Part shown: in pieces, positions 22,375-33,579 of the stretch | Layout of the letters: the number at the start of each line of letters is the position of its first letter | Position numbering within the stretch: the first letter of the stretch is position 1 | NCBI GenBank assembly: GCA_022495005.1 | Contig: JAGYXB010001001.1 | Span: forward strand, 1-64,000 | DNA: 64,000 nucleotides | Origin: Rhyacophila brunnea | Lineage: Eukaryota; Arthropoda; Insecta; Trichoptera; Rhyacophilidae | Reading direction: 5' to 3' | Position numbers and translations under genes: made by a program | Notes under the pieces: generated by a model | Told to the model about the DNA's origin: nothing | Database searches by the model: none | What the model saw: only the letters and a program-made list of their open reading frames with translations

Positions 22375-23039
22375 GGGCGGACGTGCTCAGCGTGAGTCAA
22401 AATCGAGCTTTTATTCTATTTTCAAAGCATTATCTTGGACATTCCTTAAACGTTGTAGATAATCTATTTTTATAATTTTGAAGCCTTATTATCTTTTATA
22501 TTTATTTTAAACATTTGATGACTGCATAAAGTATTTTTATTACATAAAATAGTATTTTTTTAAACCTCTCGGTCTAATATTTTAGAATATAGTCATATTT
22601 CAGTTTCATATTACAGTTATTATTAAACGCATTTATAAACAATCAGTATAATTTATGTCGACATTATTATAGTGAAATATTTGCGATAAAAAATTATATT
22701 GATAATCTCAGTGATCCCAAATTTAAAAAGAATTAGGCATCTTATTATTCAAAAAATGGGCAAGATTAACATATTTGAAAATAATTATAAAGATACTGAT
22801 TATAAGCTATGTCTTTGACCATTCAAATGTGATAAATATCCTACGAATAATGATTGCTTTATAATAATTATTGACCTAAGAATAAGGTAGTGTTTTTTTG
22901 AAATACGCCATTTCTTTTGGCATTCCCCAGTGGTTAAGCTGCAACATACGGCCGTAGCCATAAATTGACAAATTAAAACTGATGTAGGGAGTAAGATCAT
23001 GTTAACGCACGTGTTTGAACATGTGTCGTTTAAAAAAAA
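22375..23039 (+). mobile_element. piggyBac-type MITE pB-1, copy C
   Basis: TTAA at 22371-22374 precedes GGGCGGACGTGCTCAGCGTG. The body follows copies D and E through CATACGGCCGTAGCCATAAA and GTGTTTGAACATGTG. The right inverted terminus is missing. The reverse frame 22800-23000 is internal. Confidence 0.82.
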
Positions 23040-23399
23040 AGATTTTTTTTCGGTTAGGTAATATTGAAGCTATATTATTTAAAGCTATCTAATATTTTCA
23101 AATACAAAATTAATACAGTTCCCATTAACTGCTGACTTACGTAGTTTTATCATTTTGTAGAGAAGGACAATAAAAAATGTAGAATCATAATATTATTCAA
23201 TAGTCCAGTTATACAATTATCTAGTTGTAGTATAAATAGAGGTGGCGATATATTATAAATTTGAACTTAATAACATTTAAAGCTTTATTAGAAGAACCCC
23301 CTAAGATTCCCGATCAGACTTTATAATACAATTATTTAAGCTTTTTATATCTTGAAATTTTTCAAATAATACCACTTAATCTTATTGTTTTTTTAAGCC
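23040..23399. other. No feature seen
   Basis: AT-rich, no open frame. Confidence 0.5.
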
Positions 23400-23640
23400 G
23401 TATTATGAATCCGCCAGTGGATAATTCGCAAGGGCCGCTGCCGACTCATCCCCGGTTAATCAAGCGATAAGATTCGACAGGGGTGGAATTTCAGTCGCGG
23501 GGACAGGGCTGAATGACAGTAGGGGTGGGGGGCATTGTAGTGTCCCCGCCTGCGTCATCGTGACGGAGGGTGCTGGTGACGTCTCGTCACATCATGACGA
23601 CAGGCGGCCGATATCCTGCTGAATCACCCCAATCATGTAC
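23400..23640. other. GC-rich block of unknown origin
   Basis: About 240 bp are sharply richer in GC and CpG than the surroundings and contain TGACG/CGTCA words in both orientations (GTCATCGTGACG, GACGTCTCGTC). No frame stays open. It may be the 3' end of a LINE or a degraded element; I do not recognise it. Confidence 0.4.
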
Positions 23641-24298
23641 CCACCAAGAAAAATGTACCCATTGACTTTGTGTTATTCATGAAATAGATTATTTTATTAT
23701 TATCTATTAGAAAGAATGTTTTTGGTGGGGGGGGGGGGTTAATTCAGGATACATATAATAATAATAATAATAATAATATACAAATGGATTTATTGAGGTA
23801 CAGTAGAAATTACTAATTATTGTACTTATACAATATTGTGATTGAATAACGCGTGTACTGGTTTCGGAGTACATATTTAGAACGCGTGCAACTGCTTCGA
23901 AATGAAGGTCACGACAGTCTTAAGTTGGCGGGATGGAGCATCGGAACAATAAAATGTATATTATTATTATTAATAATAATAATAATTATCTCCGGAACAT
24001 TCCGAGCTACGCTTTACCGATTAAGCTGTCGATACACTGACTAATCACGTCTAAATTTCCTAACAGTGCAAAACTGCACTTACTCTAAATTTAAATTAAC
24101 TTGTAAATTAATATAGCTTGTTAGTAAAGTGATACCAACGAGTAATTAAGTAATTAGTAGTCACTTACTAGTCAACTGACTGTTTTTGCTATTACCAGAG
24201 TTCAGCGCACGAACAACTGAATACTGTCATTTAATTGACATAATTGTCTAAGCAACCGTCGCACACACATTAATACTATCAAAATGTTAAGACTATTT
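23641..24298. repeat. Low-complexity stretch: poly-G, (TAA)n
   Basis: A run of 12 G lies at 23727-23738, an (ATA)n run at about 23755-23778, and another short (ATT/TAA) run at 23960-23985. The open frame 23853-24044 crosses the last and looks accidental. Confidence 0.6.
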
Positions 24299-24632
24299 GG
24301 CCCGTTTCAGACGGGACATCGGTGTCGCGCTCGTATATAATAAGGAGTCCTTTGTATTCGAAGGAAGGTTTGTATTATGTTCATGAACGCTCCAAGGCTA
24401 ATGAGTCAACGCGTGTCCGATACTCTTTTCCGTCGGCCGCTACATTCTCAAGCCGCCGATACACTTGTTTTTATTACCGCAGCCAGTTTTATATTCTAAT
24501 TTATTCAAAATTATGCATTGACTTATTAGCTCTGGGCGTTCATTAACATAATACAAAGGCCCGTTTATTCGAATACAAAGGCCTTCTATATTATGTAGAG
24601 CGCGACACCGGTGTCCCGTCTGAAACAGACCT
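24299..24632. mobile_element. MITE with ~30-bp terminal inverted repeats
   Basis: GTTTCAGACGGGACATCGG followed by TGTCGCGCTC on the left is inverted on the right (GAGCGCGACACCGGTGTCCC, then GTCTGAAAC) with one mismatch over about 29 bp. Subterminal arms TCCTTTGTATTCGAA and TTCGAATACAAAGG extend the foldback. No clear TSD, so the superfamily is open. The frame 24322-24546 is internal and has no domain. Confidence 0.85.
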
Positions 24633-24744
24633 ATGAGTAAAAAATTGTCGCGAAATTATCCGTAATCTATCGACAACCCAGACGTATGTCCATAAAAGAT
24701 ATGATTATAATAATGTTATTTCTTAAATATTCATTTTAGGTGGA

Positions 24745-24960
24745 CACGTTGTGGGCCAGATATTTTTGGAATAAAACATATCCCTTAAAAATTATAAAAT
24801 AGAAACAGAACGATAAATATTTGTGAAACTTACCAAATCAACATATTGTTTCTCGAGTTTATCGTGAATGTTTTGCACACTAAAATGATAAAATGTTGTC
24901 TAGACGCGTCAGGCCATATACGAGTTAACTCGGCTCTGGCAGTGGCCAGGTTAAAGTTAT
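24745..24960 (-). repeat. Dispersed repeat with ACGAGTTAACTCG core, copy 2
   Basis: Reverse complement of 21830-22060, including ATATTGTTTCTCGAGTTTAT and CAGGCCATATACGAGTTAAC. The left part GGCCAGATATTTTTGGAATA also recurs at about 30342. Confidence 0.7.
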
Positions 24961-24974
24961 TGACAATATTTAGC

Positions 24975-25060
24975 GTAGCGGAAAAGTACAGGATGCAATT
25001 CACATCCCCTTATAATGTCATGAAATGTGTACGGAAAAGAAAAAGATACGGAGAAGAAAA
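24975..25060 (+). pseudogene. Decayed R1-like LINE fragment
   Basis: GGAAAAGTACAGGATGCAAT ... TGTACGGAAAAGAAAAAGA aligns with the R1-like C-terminal segment at 3869-3933 (GAGAAATACAGGATGCAAAC ... TATACGGAAAGAG). No continuous frame. Confidence 0.45.
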
Positions 25061-25089
25061 GAATATACTCAGTCCAACCAACGGATGGG

Positions 25090-25805
25090 CGCTACAAATG
25101 TTGGGCTTCGTTTTGCGTACTTCCTGGGTCTTTTCGGACGTGATTGGACTGTATTAAAAATTATTTATAATTCTTTAGGAAGAAGCCAGCTTGAGAGTGG
25201 GTCGATTGTTTATCGACCTTTTTTCAATCGACTTTTATCAGTTGAAGTATGACCATATGGTGGAGCGAGTTCAAAAGAAATTTTTGAGACTCCTTTATTT
25301 GAGGTTATATGGATACTATCCGTGGCTCTATCTAACCGAATTTCTCTTAGGTATGCTTACATACTGTTTAAATACTAGAAGATATCAATATTTGGTCACG
25401 TATTTTTACGTACTTGGTGTAAATGAGAACTGCCATTCTTGGTAGTATTGACTTGTGTGTCCCTGATAACTATCTTAGAAATCGGGAGCATCGGTTGTTT
25501 GTTCTCCCGAGGAGCAGAACTAACCTGCCATTGGTGATGCCAAATGAGAGGGCAATAACTCTGTTCAACCAAATCGCTACGGGTTTTGATATATTCCATC
25601 TATGTGAGGATGAGTATAAGTAGACGTTGTTTTATAAATCTTAAAATCGGGTCCACTTAGCCCATTCAGTGTGTTTACATGCTTTATAATTTATATTTAA
25701 TATTTCTTATACACTTCTTTACACTGTTTCTTTGTTTTTAAATGTTATGTTATGAACGTCTTAAATTGTAATTTGTAATGTTCACGGTATGTAAAAATAA
25801 ATAAA
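25090..25805 (+). pseudogene. Jockey/CR1-type LINE reverse transcriptase C-terminus and 3' end
   Basis: Broken frames give WTVLKIIYNSLGRSQLESGS, MVERVQKKFLRLLYLRLYGY and FLLGMLTYCLNTRRYQYL in order. They align with the fuller copy at 57797-58174, and with 33.6-34.4 kb in the ERVQ/RVHN-x-FLRFLYLR region. At least three frame changes separate these pieces (near 25160, 25245, 25430). The 3' end has TTATGAACGTCTTAAATTG and an AAAATAAATAAATTTAAA tail at about 25793. The catalytic FADD motif is missing, so it is a 5'-truncated dead copy. Confidence 0.8.
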
Positions 25806-27099
25806 TTTAAATTTGAATTTGAATGGGTCCATGTCCGACCTGGTCGATACTAAGGTCAATTGTATTGCTTAAAAAAACTGTGGCTTCTTACTGTAGACGT
25901 AAATATGTCTTCACATACGTACAATTTTGTCAGTTTTGAATTAACTAAGTGCTTCCCATGGAGATATTTTTATTAAATAAGTAAATTTCTACTCAGTAAT
26001 AGCACACTTGATTGCGTGGTGACCTCAGTCTTGGGTAACTACTCCTAATAAATTACCAAGCCATTGCCAGTATGGTGCATGGCAGATTGGTTTGGTGGGT
26101 GCATGCTTGTGTCTCATCATTCTTTTCACGCTCTGACAACGATATTAATTAAAAATACTTTCTTTTCCGAATGAATATATAAATACTTAAGTCATGTTTT
26201 TATTACTAAACTATTATAATTATTATAAACAAACACGTTAAAATAATAACTGTTACTGCTTGATTTACTAAGCTGAGTTTAACTGACGTTATATCTATAT
26301 CAACCGGGAAGAGGTACCTACGTAAGTCTTTTTTTTAGTATATGTGAATTCTAGTCTAAATTCGATAAGTTATTTATTAATTGAATATAAATAAGTAAAA
26401 TTAAGCTGATTTATAAAACTATACAATCCAATTTATTTATATAAATAAATAAATAGATTCTTGCATTATTAAATACTTGGTGGCAGCAGAGATGGCAACA
26501 TCGGCGACAAGCGAAAAATAGGAGAATGTAACCATAGCAACCAAAAAAACAATAGAATATAACAAGAAGGAAAAACACCGACATTGTTTGCCAGATATTT
26601 TACCTATTATTACTGTCATTACTTAATTACATAATCGATAAATAAAACATAAACTATTATCCTAAAACTTCTTCTCGGTTGATAACTTGCTATGTTATAG
26701 CCGGAAACTTATGGAGCAAATTTTTAATTGCAAGTATTCCCAAAACAATTTCTCGGTGACCATTTTCACAATATCTGTACACCTTTATGGGGTAGGTACC
26801 CGAATAACGTGAATATCACATTCATTAGCCACCCAACAAAATTATGCTATTGAGTATTATGTTGGTTTGCAGTGGGCCGCAGATATAGTGATAATGATAA
26901 TACATACATACTACATGTTTATAAAAAAATACATTGAATTTTGAACTCATTCACCAAATCATCGTTATTATAGGATTCCTCATACTAAATAACGAATACA
27001 ACAAGGCAGTTGATACGTTTGTCTACCTTACTTCACAGGTCAGTCAATATAAAAACAATATAAGTGCCGAAATTAAAAAAATAGTCGTGCTATAATACT
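25806..27099. other. No gene seen
   Basis: A short repeat at 26020-26065 resembles 4135-4180. The reverse frame 26437-26619 has no recognisable motif. Confidence 0.5.
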
Positions 27100-27460
27100 C
27101 TCAGTAGGCCAGTGGCCAATAGTGACCTTTGAAAGTATATAGGCTATGGGGATCATAGTGCATATAGAGGAAAGACTTATTCTTCTAGCATTGCGGCCAC
27201 GACGAAATCACTTTGAAATGGTGTTAGGTGTCATTTGAAAGTAACGATACCAACTCCTAAATGACTCGCTTGCACTGCCACAAGAATCTGAAACCATTCT
27301 ACTTGTCAGTTATTCTTACTAAACTTAAATGTTTGTCATCAGGTCAGTTCAAGGAATTTTGAAGATGCGTTTATACAGCCACATTTCGGAAGCCTCAACA
27401 CTCCGTGATATCTGGTTTAGCGTCAATACCATAGAAAAGGTCCGAGAGAACAACATAAAA
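27100..27460 (-). pseudogene. LINE reverse transcriptase C-terminal relic (minus strand)
   Basis: The minus strand, from about 27425, reads VEASEMWLYKRIFKIP with a stop and then TDLMTN. This matches the LEAFEMW-x-YRR-x-LKIPWT-x-x-x-TN signature of insect non-LTR elements. RRGRNARRIS follows about 60 codons later near 27185. Several stops interrupt it. Confidence 0.6.
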
Positions 27461-27630
27461 TATCGATATATTAATGCAAGATTTTGATGAATATTGTTTA
27501 GCATGATTTATTAATTATTTAAAACTGTTTTGTTAGTCATGCTTAAAATGTTTTGTTATAAATTTAATATAGTTGTTGAAAGAAGTATTTATTATTTATG
27601 AGTGAGTATTAATCTTTTCAGTGTATTATG

Positions 27631-28479
27631 TAGGGATTGCAATGCCGGTATTCAATTATTTATCGATGTCGAAATACCGGTTTCAAAAAAAAAAAAATAC
27701 CGGTATTTTCAGTACTGAGAAAGCATATGTTTTTCAAAAATGAATTTAATGTTATTCTTTCATTGCGTACACTGTATTGTATATTAAATTTAGTGTAAAA
27801 GTTTTATGCTGCCAAAACGAAAATATATTGGACTGCAACCAACAAAAGTTAAATAACATTAAAACAAAAACCCTCAAATTAACATATTTCGAAAAAGAAA
27901 ACATTCGTAGCAAATATTTCCAATTATTCTAAAACTATTGATCCAACATTGATAGTACATCCAACAAACGTTGAATTTCACAGAGATTTTTCTGTACCTG
28001 AACTTACAGTATTTGTAAAAATTAGCAGTTCTAATATATTATTTTTATACATGTTTACAACTGTCAACGTAATGAATTTAGGTAGGTTCTTTAGGTTGCT
28101 ATAACAGAGTGTTTAAAATATATATTTAATTGTTAAATTTATTGATAGGTACCCAGGGCTCGAAGTGGACCGGAGCGCACCGGAGCGCCGTTCCTGTTCG
28201 TAAAATCGGTAAAACTGTCGCTCCGTCTCGTGGATAAAATAATTTGACCGTCTGAGCTAGATAAACCATATAATACAAAATCTAACACACTTATTTTTAA
28301 GAAATACACATAAAATTTTATAACTACGTAAATATCTTCAGAAAACTGTCGAGCGCTCCGGTTCGTAATATTTTCCATTTCGAGCGCTGTAAGGTACCTA
28401 TAATATGTTTTGACGAATACCGGTATTCAATATACCAAAATACCGATATTGATATATTGATTCGGTATTGCAATACCTA
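27631..28479. mobile_element. hAT MITE hAT-Y with CCGGTATT-rich ends
   Basis: It starts TAGGGATTGCAATGCCGGTA and ends in the inverse of TAGGTATTGCAATACCG. Flanking 8-mers GTATTATG (27623-27630) and GTACTATG (28480-28487) agree at 7 of 8 positions. Multiple AATACCGGTATT words lie in both subterminal regions. A second MITE (28154-28389) is inserted in it. Confidence 0.85.
28154..28389. mobile_element. hAT MITE hAT-S nested in hAT-Y
   Basis: The ends are CAGGGCTCGAAGTGG and, inverted, CAGCGCTCGAAATGG. They are flanked by TAGGTACC and TAAGGTACC, a TSD that differs by one inserted base. Both arms carry GGAGCGC and CCGGTTCG-type words. Fragments of the same family lie at 37700-37738, 50235-50290 and 52490-52632. 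The reverse frame 28139-28378 is a chance reading. Confidence 0.8.
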
Positions 28480-28610
28480 GTACTATGCAATCATTACTAC
28501 TATACTTATCAATAGTTTCTTTTAGTTCAACATCTTGTATTGATGTTTTGCTACATTTGTAAAAAGCTAGTGTGCTAAAAAAATATTTTTATTTGTTTTT
28601 AAATAACTTA

Positions 28611-29034
28611 TCATCATCATCATCATCAGCCTGAATCTATCCACTGCTGGATGAAGGCTTCTTCAAGTTGCTTCCACTTCTCTCGGTCCTGTGCATTGCG
28701 TTGCCACGTACTTCCGCAGAACTTTATTATTTCATCGATCCAGCGGCCTCTAGGTCTACCTTGTGGACGTTTTGTACTTCTTGGATACCACTGGATGACT
28801 AGATTTGTCCAACGATTGTCTCTTCTTCGAGCTATGTGTCCAGCCCATCTCCATTTATGGCTTTTAATAAACTCTATTACATCGCAAACCCTTGTCTGCT
28901 TCCTTATCCACTCATTCCTCTTTTTGTCCTTTCGAGTTATGCCCAGCATGCACCTCTCCATACCACGTTGTGCTACTCTAAGTTTCTGGATCTCTCTTTT
29001 ACTTAGGGTCCATGTTTCAAATAACTTATAAGAT
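28611..29034 (-). pseudogene. RTE-type LINE ORF2 C-terminus with (TGA)n tail
   Basis: The minus-strand frame runs from about 29034 to the stop near 28627. It reads FETWTLSKREIQKLRVAQRG, MERCMLGITRKDKKR, KWRWAGHIARR and GRPRGRWIDEI in order. These are the conserved words after the reverse transcriptase of RTE-like insect elements. About 135 codons are uninterrupted, so it is fairly young. The element ends in a (TGATGA)n microsatellite (28611-28629 as TCATCA), typical of RTE 3' tails. The upstream catalytic region is missing. A much more decayed relative is at 40885-41280. Confidence 0.85.
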
Positions 29035-29129
29035 AAGTAAAAGGTAAGTTTAACAAAAGTCATTTTTGTATTTTTAGAATAAGAATAATAAAATATATGA
29101 TGATCATTTTCGTAAATAAAGGGCAATTC

Positions 29130-30339
29130 ATTTTATTTCGCGTCTTTCATGCGAGCAGTTAATATATCGCATTGTATTAGGGTAGCATGTTGACGAAGAA
29201 ATAACTTGTGACACGTATTATTATGATTAAGTAATTTTGACATTGGCAAACAACAGATCCGCCGTGAGTCATGTTTCCCTGGTAGGTGTGGTATTATAAT
29301 ACTTAGAGGACTTTATTAAATTTGGTAATGTATCATCAAGATGTTTCAAGGTAAAATATGTACGTAACTCAATTTTATCCCAAAACTAAAAGTACTTTCT
29401 AACCATTTATATACTACTGGATGAATCATATGCTTCTTAAAATGACGCCCGATTTTCAGCGACTCGGCCAGTGTTAAAACTTACTGTTTTAATATCAGCG
29501 GACTTAACCCGATATAAGCTCACTTAATATTTGTCTCAAAAACGACCTGGCAATAATTATGAGTAAGCCCGATCTAGCTTGCATCTTACTCTAACTAATA
29601 GTCAGCGCATGACGACTTGCTCTGTCCGCTAAGACATGCATTTTTGGTAGCTTGGAAGCTTTGGGTTGCAGACACCCTTAGGGTCACTATTCCAAGAACG
29701 CAAATTTAGTTTTACAGCCAGGGCAATACGGGTGAAATTCGGGAATCCATGTTAATGGTCTTAACGCATTATACCTACAAGGAAATATTATAAGACGATA
29801 TTCGTAATATCTTCTTCTGTGGTTCATTTTTAAAATGACACTTGTATGGGAACTCCTCATCTAGTAGTATATCAATGTTTCTAATAGAGGTATCGTTCAC
29901 TTAATTCCATTTTAAGCTTAATTTTACCTTAAAAATACATTTTAATTAATATTATAAAAAAAATATAATAATTAACGCATTCCACGCGGATGACACGGCT
30001 GCCGTGTTCCCGTTAAGCGGCCGATCGATCCAATTAACATGTGCTTTAAATACGGTCATTAAAAAGTAATTAAAAGGTCCGCAGCGATTGTGTTAATCCA
30101 CATAATGATATTGAAAATCCAGAGCATATATGGATTGAAAACACGGTGATTTTTACCATGCCATGGTCATAGGATGGTGCGTCGCCTTTGAAAAACTGAA
30201 GATAGTAGCTTTTAATTCCCCGGTAAACTGTTTAGTAGTATTTCTGTATAAAAAACGTTATATCTATTTATTTACTATATCTATACTATCAGGACTAGTT
30301 TCGGACACTTGAGAGATTTTATAACCTTTCAAATTTTAC
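29130..30339. other. No feature seen
   Basis: No open frame over 60 codons; slightly less AT-rich between 29440 and 29720 and at 29975-30080, with nothing recognised. Confidence 0.5.
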
Positions 30340-30600
30340 TAGGCCAGGTATTTTTGGAATAAATTAAATAACAATAAAATAATTAATATTAAAGATTAAT
30401 TGTTAAATATTGTTAATTGATTCAGCAATAATTATATTATCATTGATAAATACTATTGTCTTGAAAATATACATGAATAAACAGAAAATATACGTGATGT
30501 CGACAATGAAGTCATGAGTTATCTCGCTTGTGGCCTGACAAGACATCCAGACTTTGGCAAGTTAACTCGTTCTAGGCACTCTCCAGGTTAAAACCTAACT
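30340..30600 (-). repeat. Dispersed repeat with GTTAACTCG core, copy 3
   Basis: Shares AGGCCAGGTATTTTTGGAAT and GGCCTGACAAGACATCCAGA/GCAAGTTAACTCG with 24745-24960. The middle is diverged. Confidence 0.6.
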
Positions 30601-31194
30601 GACAGACGCACTAGTATTTTGACGAATTTAAATTTAATAACTAAATAACCGTGAAAACAACTTAGGTTAATAAAAATAAATTAATATATACTGCGATATT
30701 TAATCAGTTTTCTTTGTATAAATGAAAACCAATTAATTCTTTACTTAGAAGAATTTTTATTCATTAATATATAATAATATGTATTTAACTTTGTAGTCAT
30801 TTAAATAATTCTCCCCACAAATTGTACGTCATAAATTCACTCAACTGTCACCATGGCATTTGTCACATGGCATGTTTAATTTAAACAATTTAAATTAATT
30901 AATACTTTTATAACATGTGACTTATTAAAAATTCAATGAAAGAGTTCTTAGTCATCGTGTTAAACTATTTTAATCTGTTAATTTGCGTAGGTATATTTTA
31001 TCTCTGCAACTATTCCCATGAACCTAATATATTATGTTCTTAAGTGTTTAATCAATAACTTTGTTTCAATCGGTTTTTATCTAATAAGATTATTTTTTTT
31101 CTTGATTATTAAAATGTTTGTAGAATGTTGGATAAATTTAAATGCTTAACTATGAGTTACAATTTCCACAGAGATTACCCAGCTTTAAGCCGGG
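30601..31194. other. No feature seen
   Basis: AT-rich, no open frame. Confidence 0.5.
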
Positions 31195-31330
31195 TTGCAC
31201 ATCTAAACTCGTCTCCCTGCAACACGTTGAATATATCAATATGATTTTATTGGTATTCACAAAACACATTTAACTTAATGTACCTCCGCACACAGCTCAA
31301 ATACGATATTTTAGTTTGAAAAGAAAACAG
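31195..31330 (+). repeat. R350 repeat fragment
   Basis: GGTATTCACAAAACACATTT and ATATTTTAGTTTGAAAA match 242-322 of copy 1; the rest of the family unit is missing. Confidence 0.6.
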
Positions 31331-31555
31331 CAAATGTCACAAGCAACAAATGCAGATGTGAAGAAGTTGATTTTTCATTTTTGTTTCTGCTAGTTAAGTC
31401 ATTGTCCCGGCATATCTTCGATTGTGCGTACGGAAGACAGTTTGCAACAGTGTACGACCGGGCATAGGTAAGTCTTCATTCAACGATCTTCTTTCCTTGT
31501 GGTTTTCTTTCATATTTCATACTAACTTCTTATGATATTGGTTATGGTATTAGAA

Positions 31556-31951
31556 GTCAGCTCTCACATATACACTCGCCCGTCTGCCACACAGCCATAC
31601 ATCAAACCTTCCAAGAACGTCGATCTGGTGTTGAATATGAAGACCGCGCATTTATACCTAGCGACAGTCGCACGTAACCTTCGAAAGGTATAGATATTTG
31701 GATGCGGCGATCGGCGAGCCGGTATAGAAATGATCATATCGTGGGTGTTCGTATGCGTCCTGCCCGCAGCCCGAGAAGTATGCAACTTGTCGATTGCAAC
31801 AGTAGATGTTTCTTTCAAACTAAAAAATCGCATTCGACCAATCTGCAAAGCTCCACATGGCAACGTGTGTTTTGAGAATAACGATGACGTCACATCAACG
31901 TATTCGACACGTTGCAGGCAAGTTGAGTTTCGATGTGAGAGCCAGCTTACA
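31556..31951 (-). repeat. Interspersed repeat family R350, copy 2
   Basis: The ends AGTCAGCTCTCACAT and, inverted, AGCTGGCTCTCACAT suggest terminal inverted repeats; flanking duplications are not clear. The minus-strand frame 31564-31893 (109 codons) is partly alignable to the frame in copy 1. No known domain. Confidence 0.65.
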
Positions 31952-32615
31952 GAAGCGAGTGACTCATATCCTTCAAGGAAAACCGCACACTTGTAATAAA
32001 TTTAATGATTTTATTTATATGATTTAATAGTATCTTAATTCGATTGAAACACATCGTTCACTTGCATTCAAGTAATGAATCATAATGCATATAAGTATCT
32101 ATTTATAGTTGATAAATGAGAAAAATGATGCAGTGCATTTGACATTTCGATAAACGTCTGACAATGATGTATTAAGGTCGTGCACTTTACTGATTGTTTG
32201 TACGATGATTGAATCAAGGAATAATAACTTTAGGGTGACAGTAGACGGTTTTAATTATAGCCCGTATGCACTTGATGACAATTCGTACTGTAAAATGTAC
32301 ATAATAATATAGAGTTCTGTCATATTCGTTGGCTATTTATTATTCGTTTATTTAAATCAATAATATTTTCGATTTAACTGTCAATTGTGCGTGAATGGAA
32401 AATGGAATAAATCCAGAATTTTTCAGAAAAGACGTAATCGTAAGAAAAATCGTAATATTTTCAATAAAATATTTATTTTTTTCAACGAATAAGACACGAG
32501 ATTTTAGAATGTAACATTAAATCATATAAGTACTGAATATACACAATTTGAGAAGATCTCATGCATATACACACGAACATAGTAAGAGAAAACCACAATA
32601 CGAATCTATTTACAC
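31952..32615. other. No gene seen
   Basis: AT-rich. Bases 32485-32535 resemble 11225-11290. 32608-32615 (ATTTACAC) is the left TSD of the next element. Confidence 0.5.
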
Positions 32616-33031
32616 CATGAGTCCCACATTCTGAAGCGGGCCCTCAGGCTAGGATCTTTGGCGGGCCCCCTACCTATCGCTAGAAATAAAGGCAGTGTGA
32701 TTCTCTACAGTTGTGTTTTCCAAATGGTGTACGCGGTAAAATTAATGTGTATATTTAGTGTTGTTTGTATATTTTAATACATTCATTTGAATTATAGAGT
32801 TGTCGAGTATCGATACACAATTAACAATTATTATATCGTGCAACTGCATAATTTAAAATAATAACATTATAGAAGGAAAATAGCTCTGCAGGCGACTTTT
32901 TTTTTGCTATTAAAGCAAATTTGTGATGTGTGTTTATCTCACTTATCTGGTCGACTCGCCACGTCGGGCTCCTCCTTAGCCCAGGCCCCAAGGCTAGAGC
33001 CCTGTCAGTCCCCCCTCTTGTGGGGGCCATG
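32616..33031. mobile_element. Non-autonomous hAT element hAT-G, copy 2 (uninterrupted)
   Basis: It starts CATGAGTCCCACATTC and ends GTGGGGGCCATG. Flanking 8-mers ATTTACAC and ATTTAGAC (33032-33039) differ at one position. Around 32868 the sequence is continuous where copy 1 carries the inner hAT-K, so it is the empty-site reference. The reverse frame 32821-33030 is a chance reading. Confidence 0.9.
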
Positions 33032-33039
33032 ATTTAGAC

Positions 33040-33579
33040 CACGAAAGATCAATATCGTGCGTCACACTGCATACGTTTGCATCACTCGATCACTTCGTGA
33101 GTACAGCCTTATCTAATTCAGTTGTATCGAGCTTACTCATCTATCGATATAAGAAATCTAAGTGGGTGAACTTGTGGTCTGGTATTCAATAATGGATAAT
33201 GTAATCAATATATATGATATGTAGCAATCATACCAATCAGTATTAAATGAGTGACACACTTTAATATTTTTTTTTGTTGTCAACACATAACAATAGAGCA
33301 ATAATATGTCAGCATTTTCTCAATCATAACTAGATCAGTAGGGTCTATCATGATTTATTGATTGAGACAATATCTTTTGTAATATGTGTACTGCATTCGT
33401 ATAAATTAGAAGGACGGTGCATGAATCCTCACTCACTCATAGTGTTCGTCACGAGACTCACCACCATTGTCACGAGTCCTTCACTCGACATAGTCTACCG
33501 TCATTCCACTTGAATCAAGTCTCTCAATTCACTAATATAATCAATCTCTTGATCATATCGATCTCGACCCCATTACTAT
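33040..33579. other. No feature seen
   Basis: The first 55 codons of the open frame that starts at 33417 lie here and show no match to the LINE family, so I do not count them as coding. Confidence 0.5.

Noticed and set aside
24322..24546. 74-codon frame
   Set aside because: Entirely inside a MITE between its inverted repeats, with no recognisable domain.
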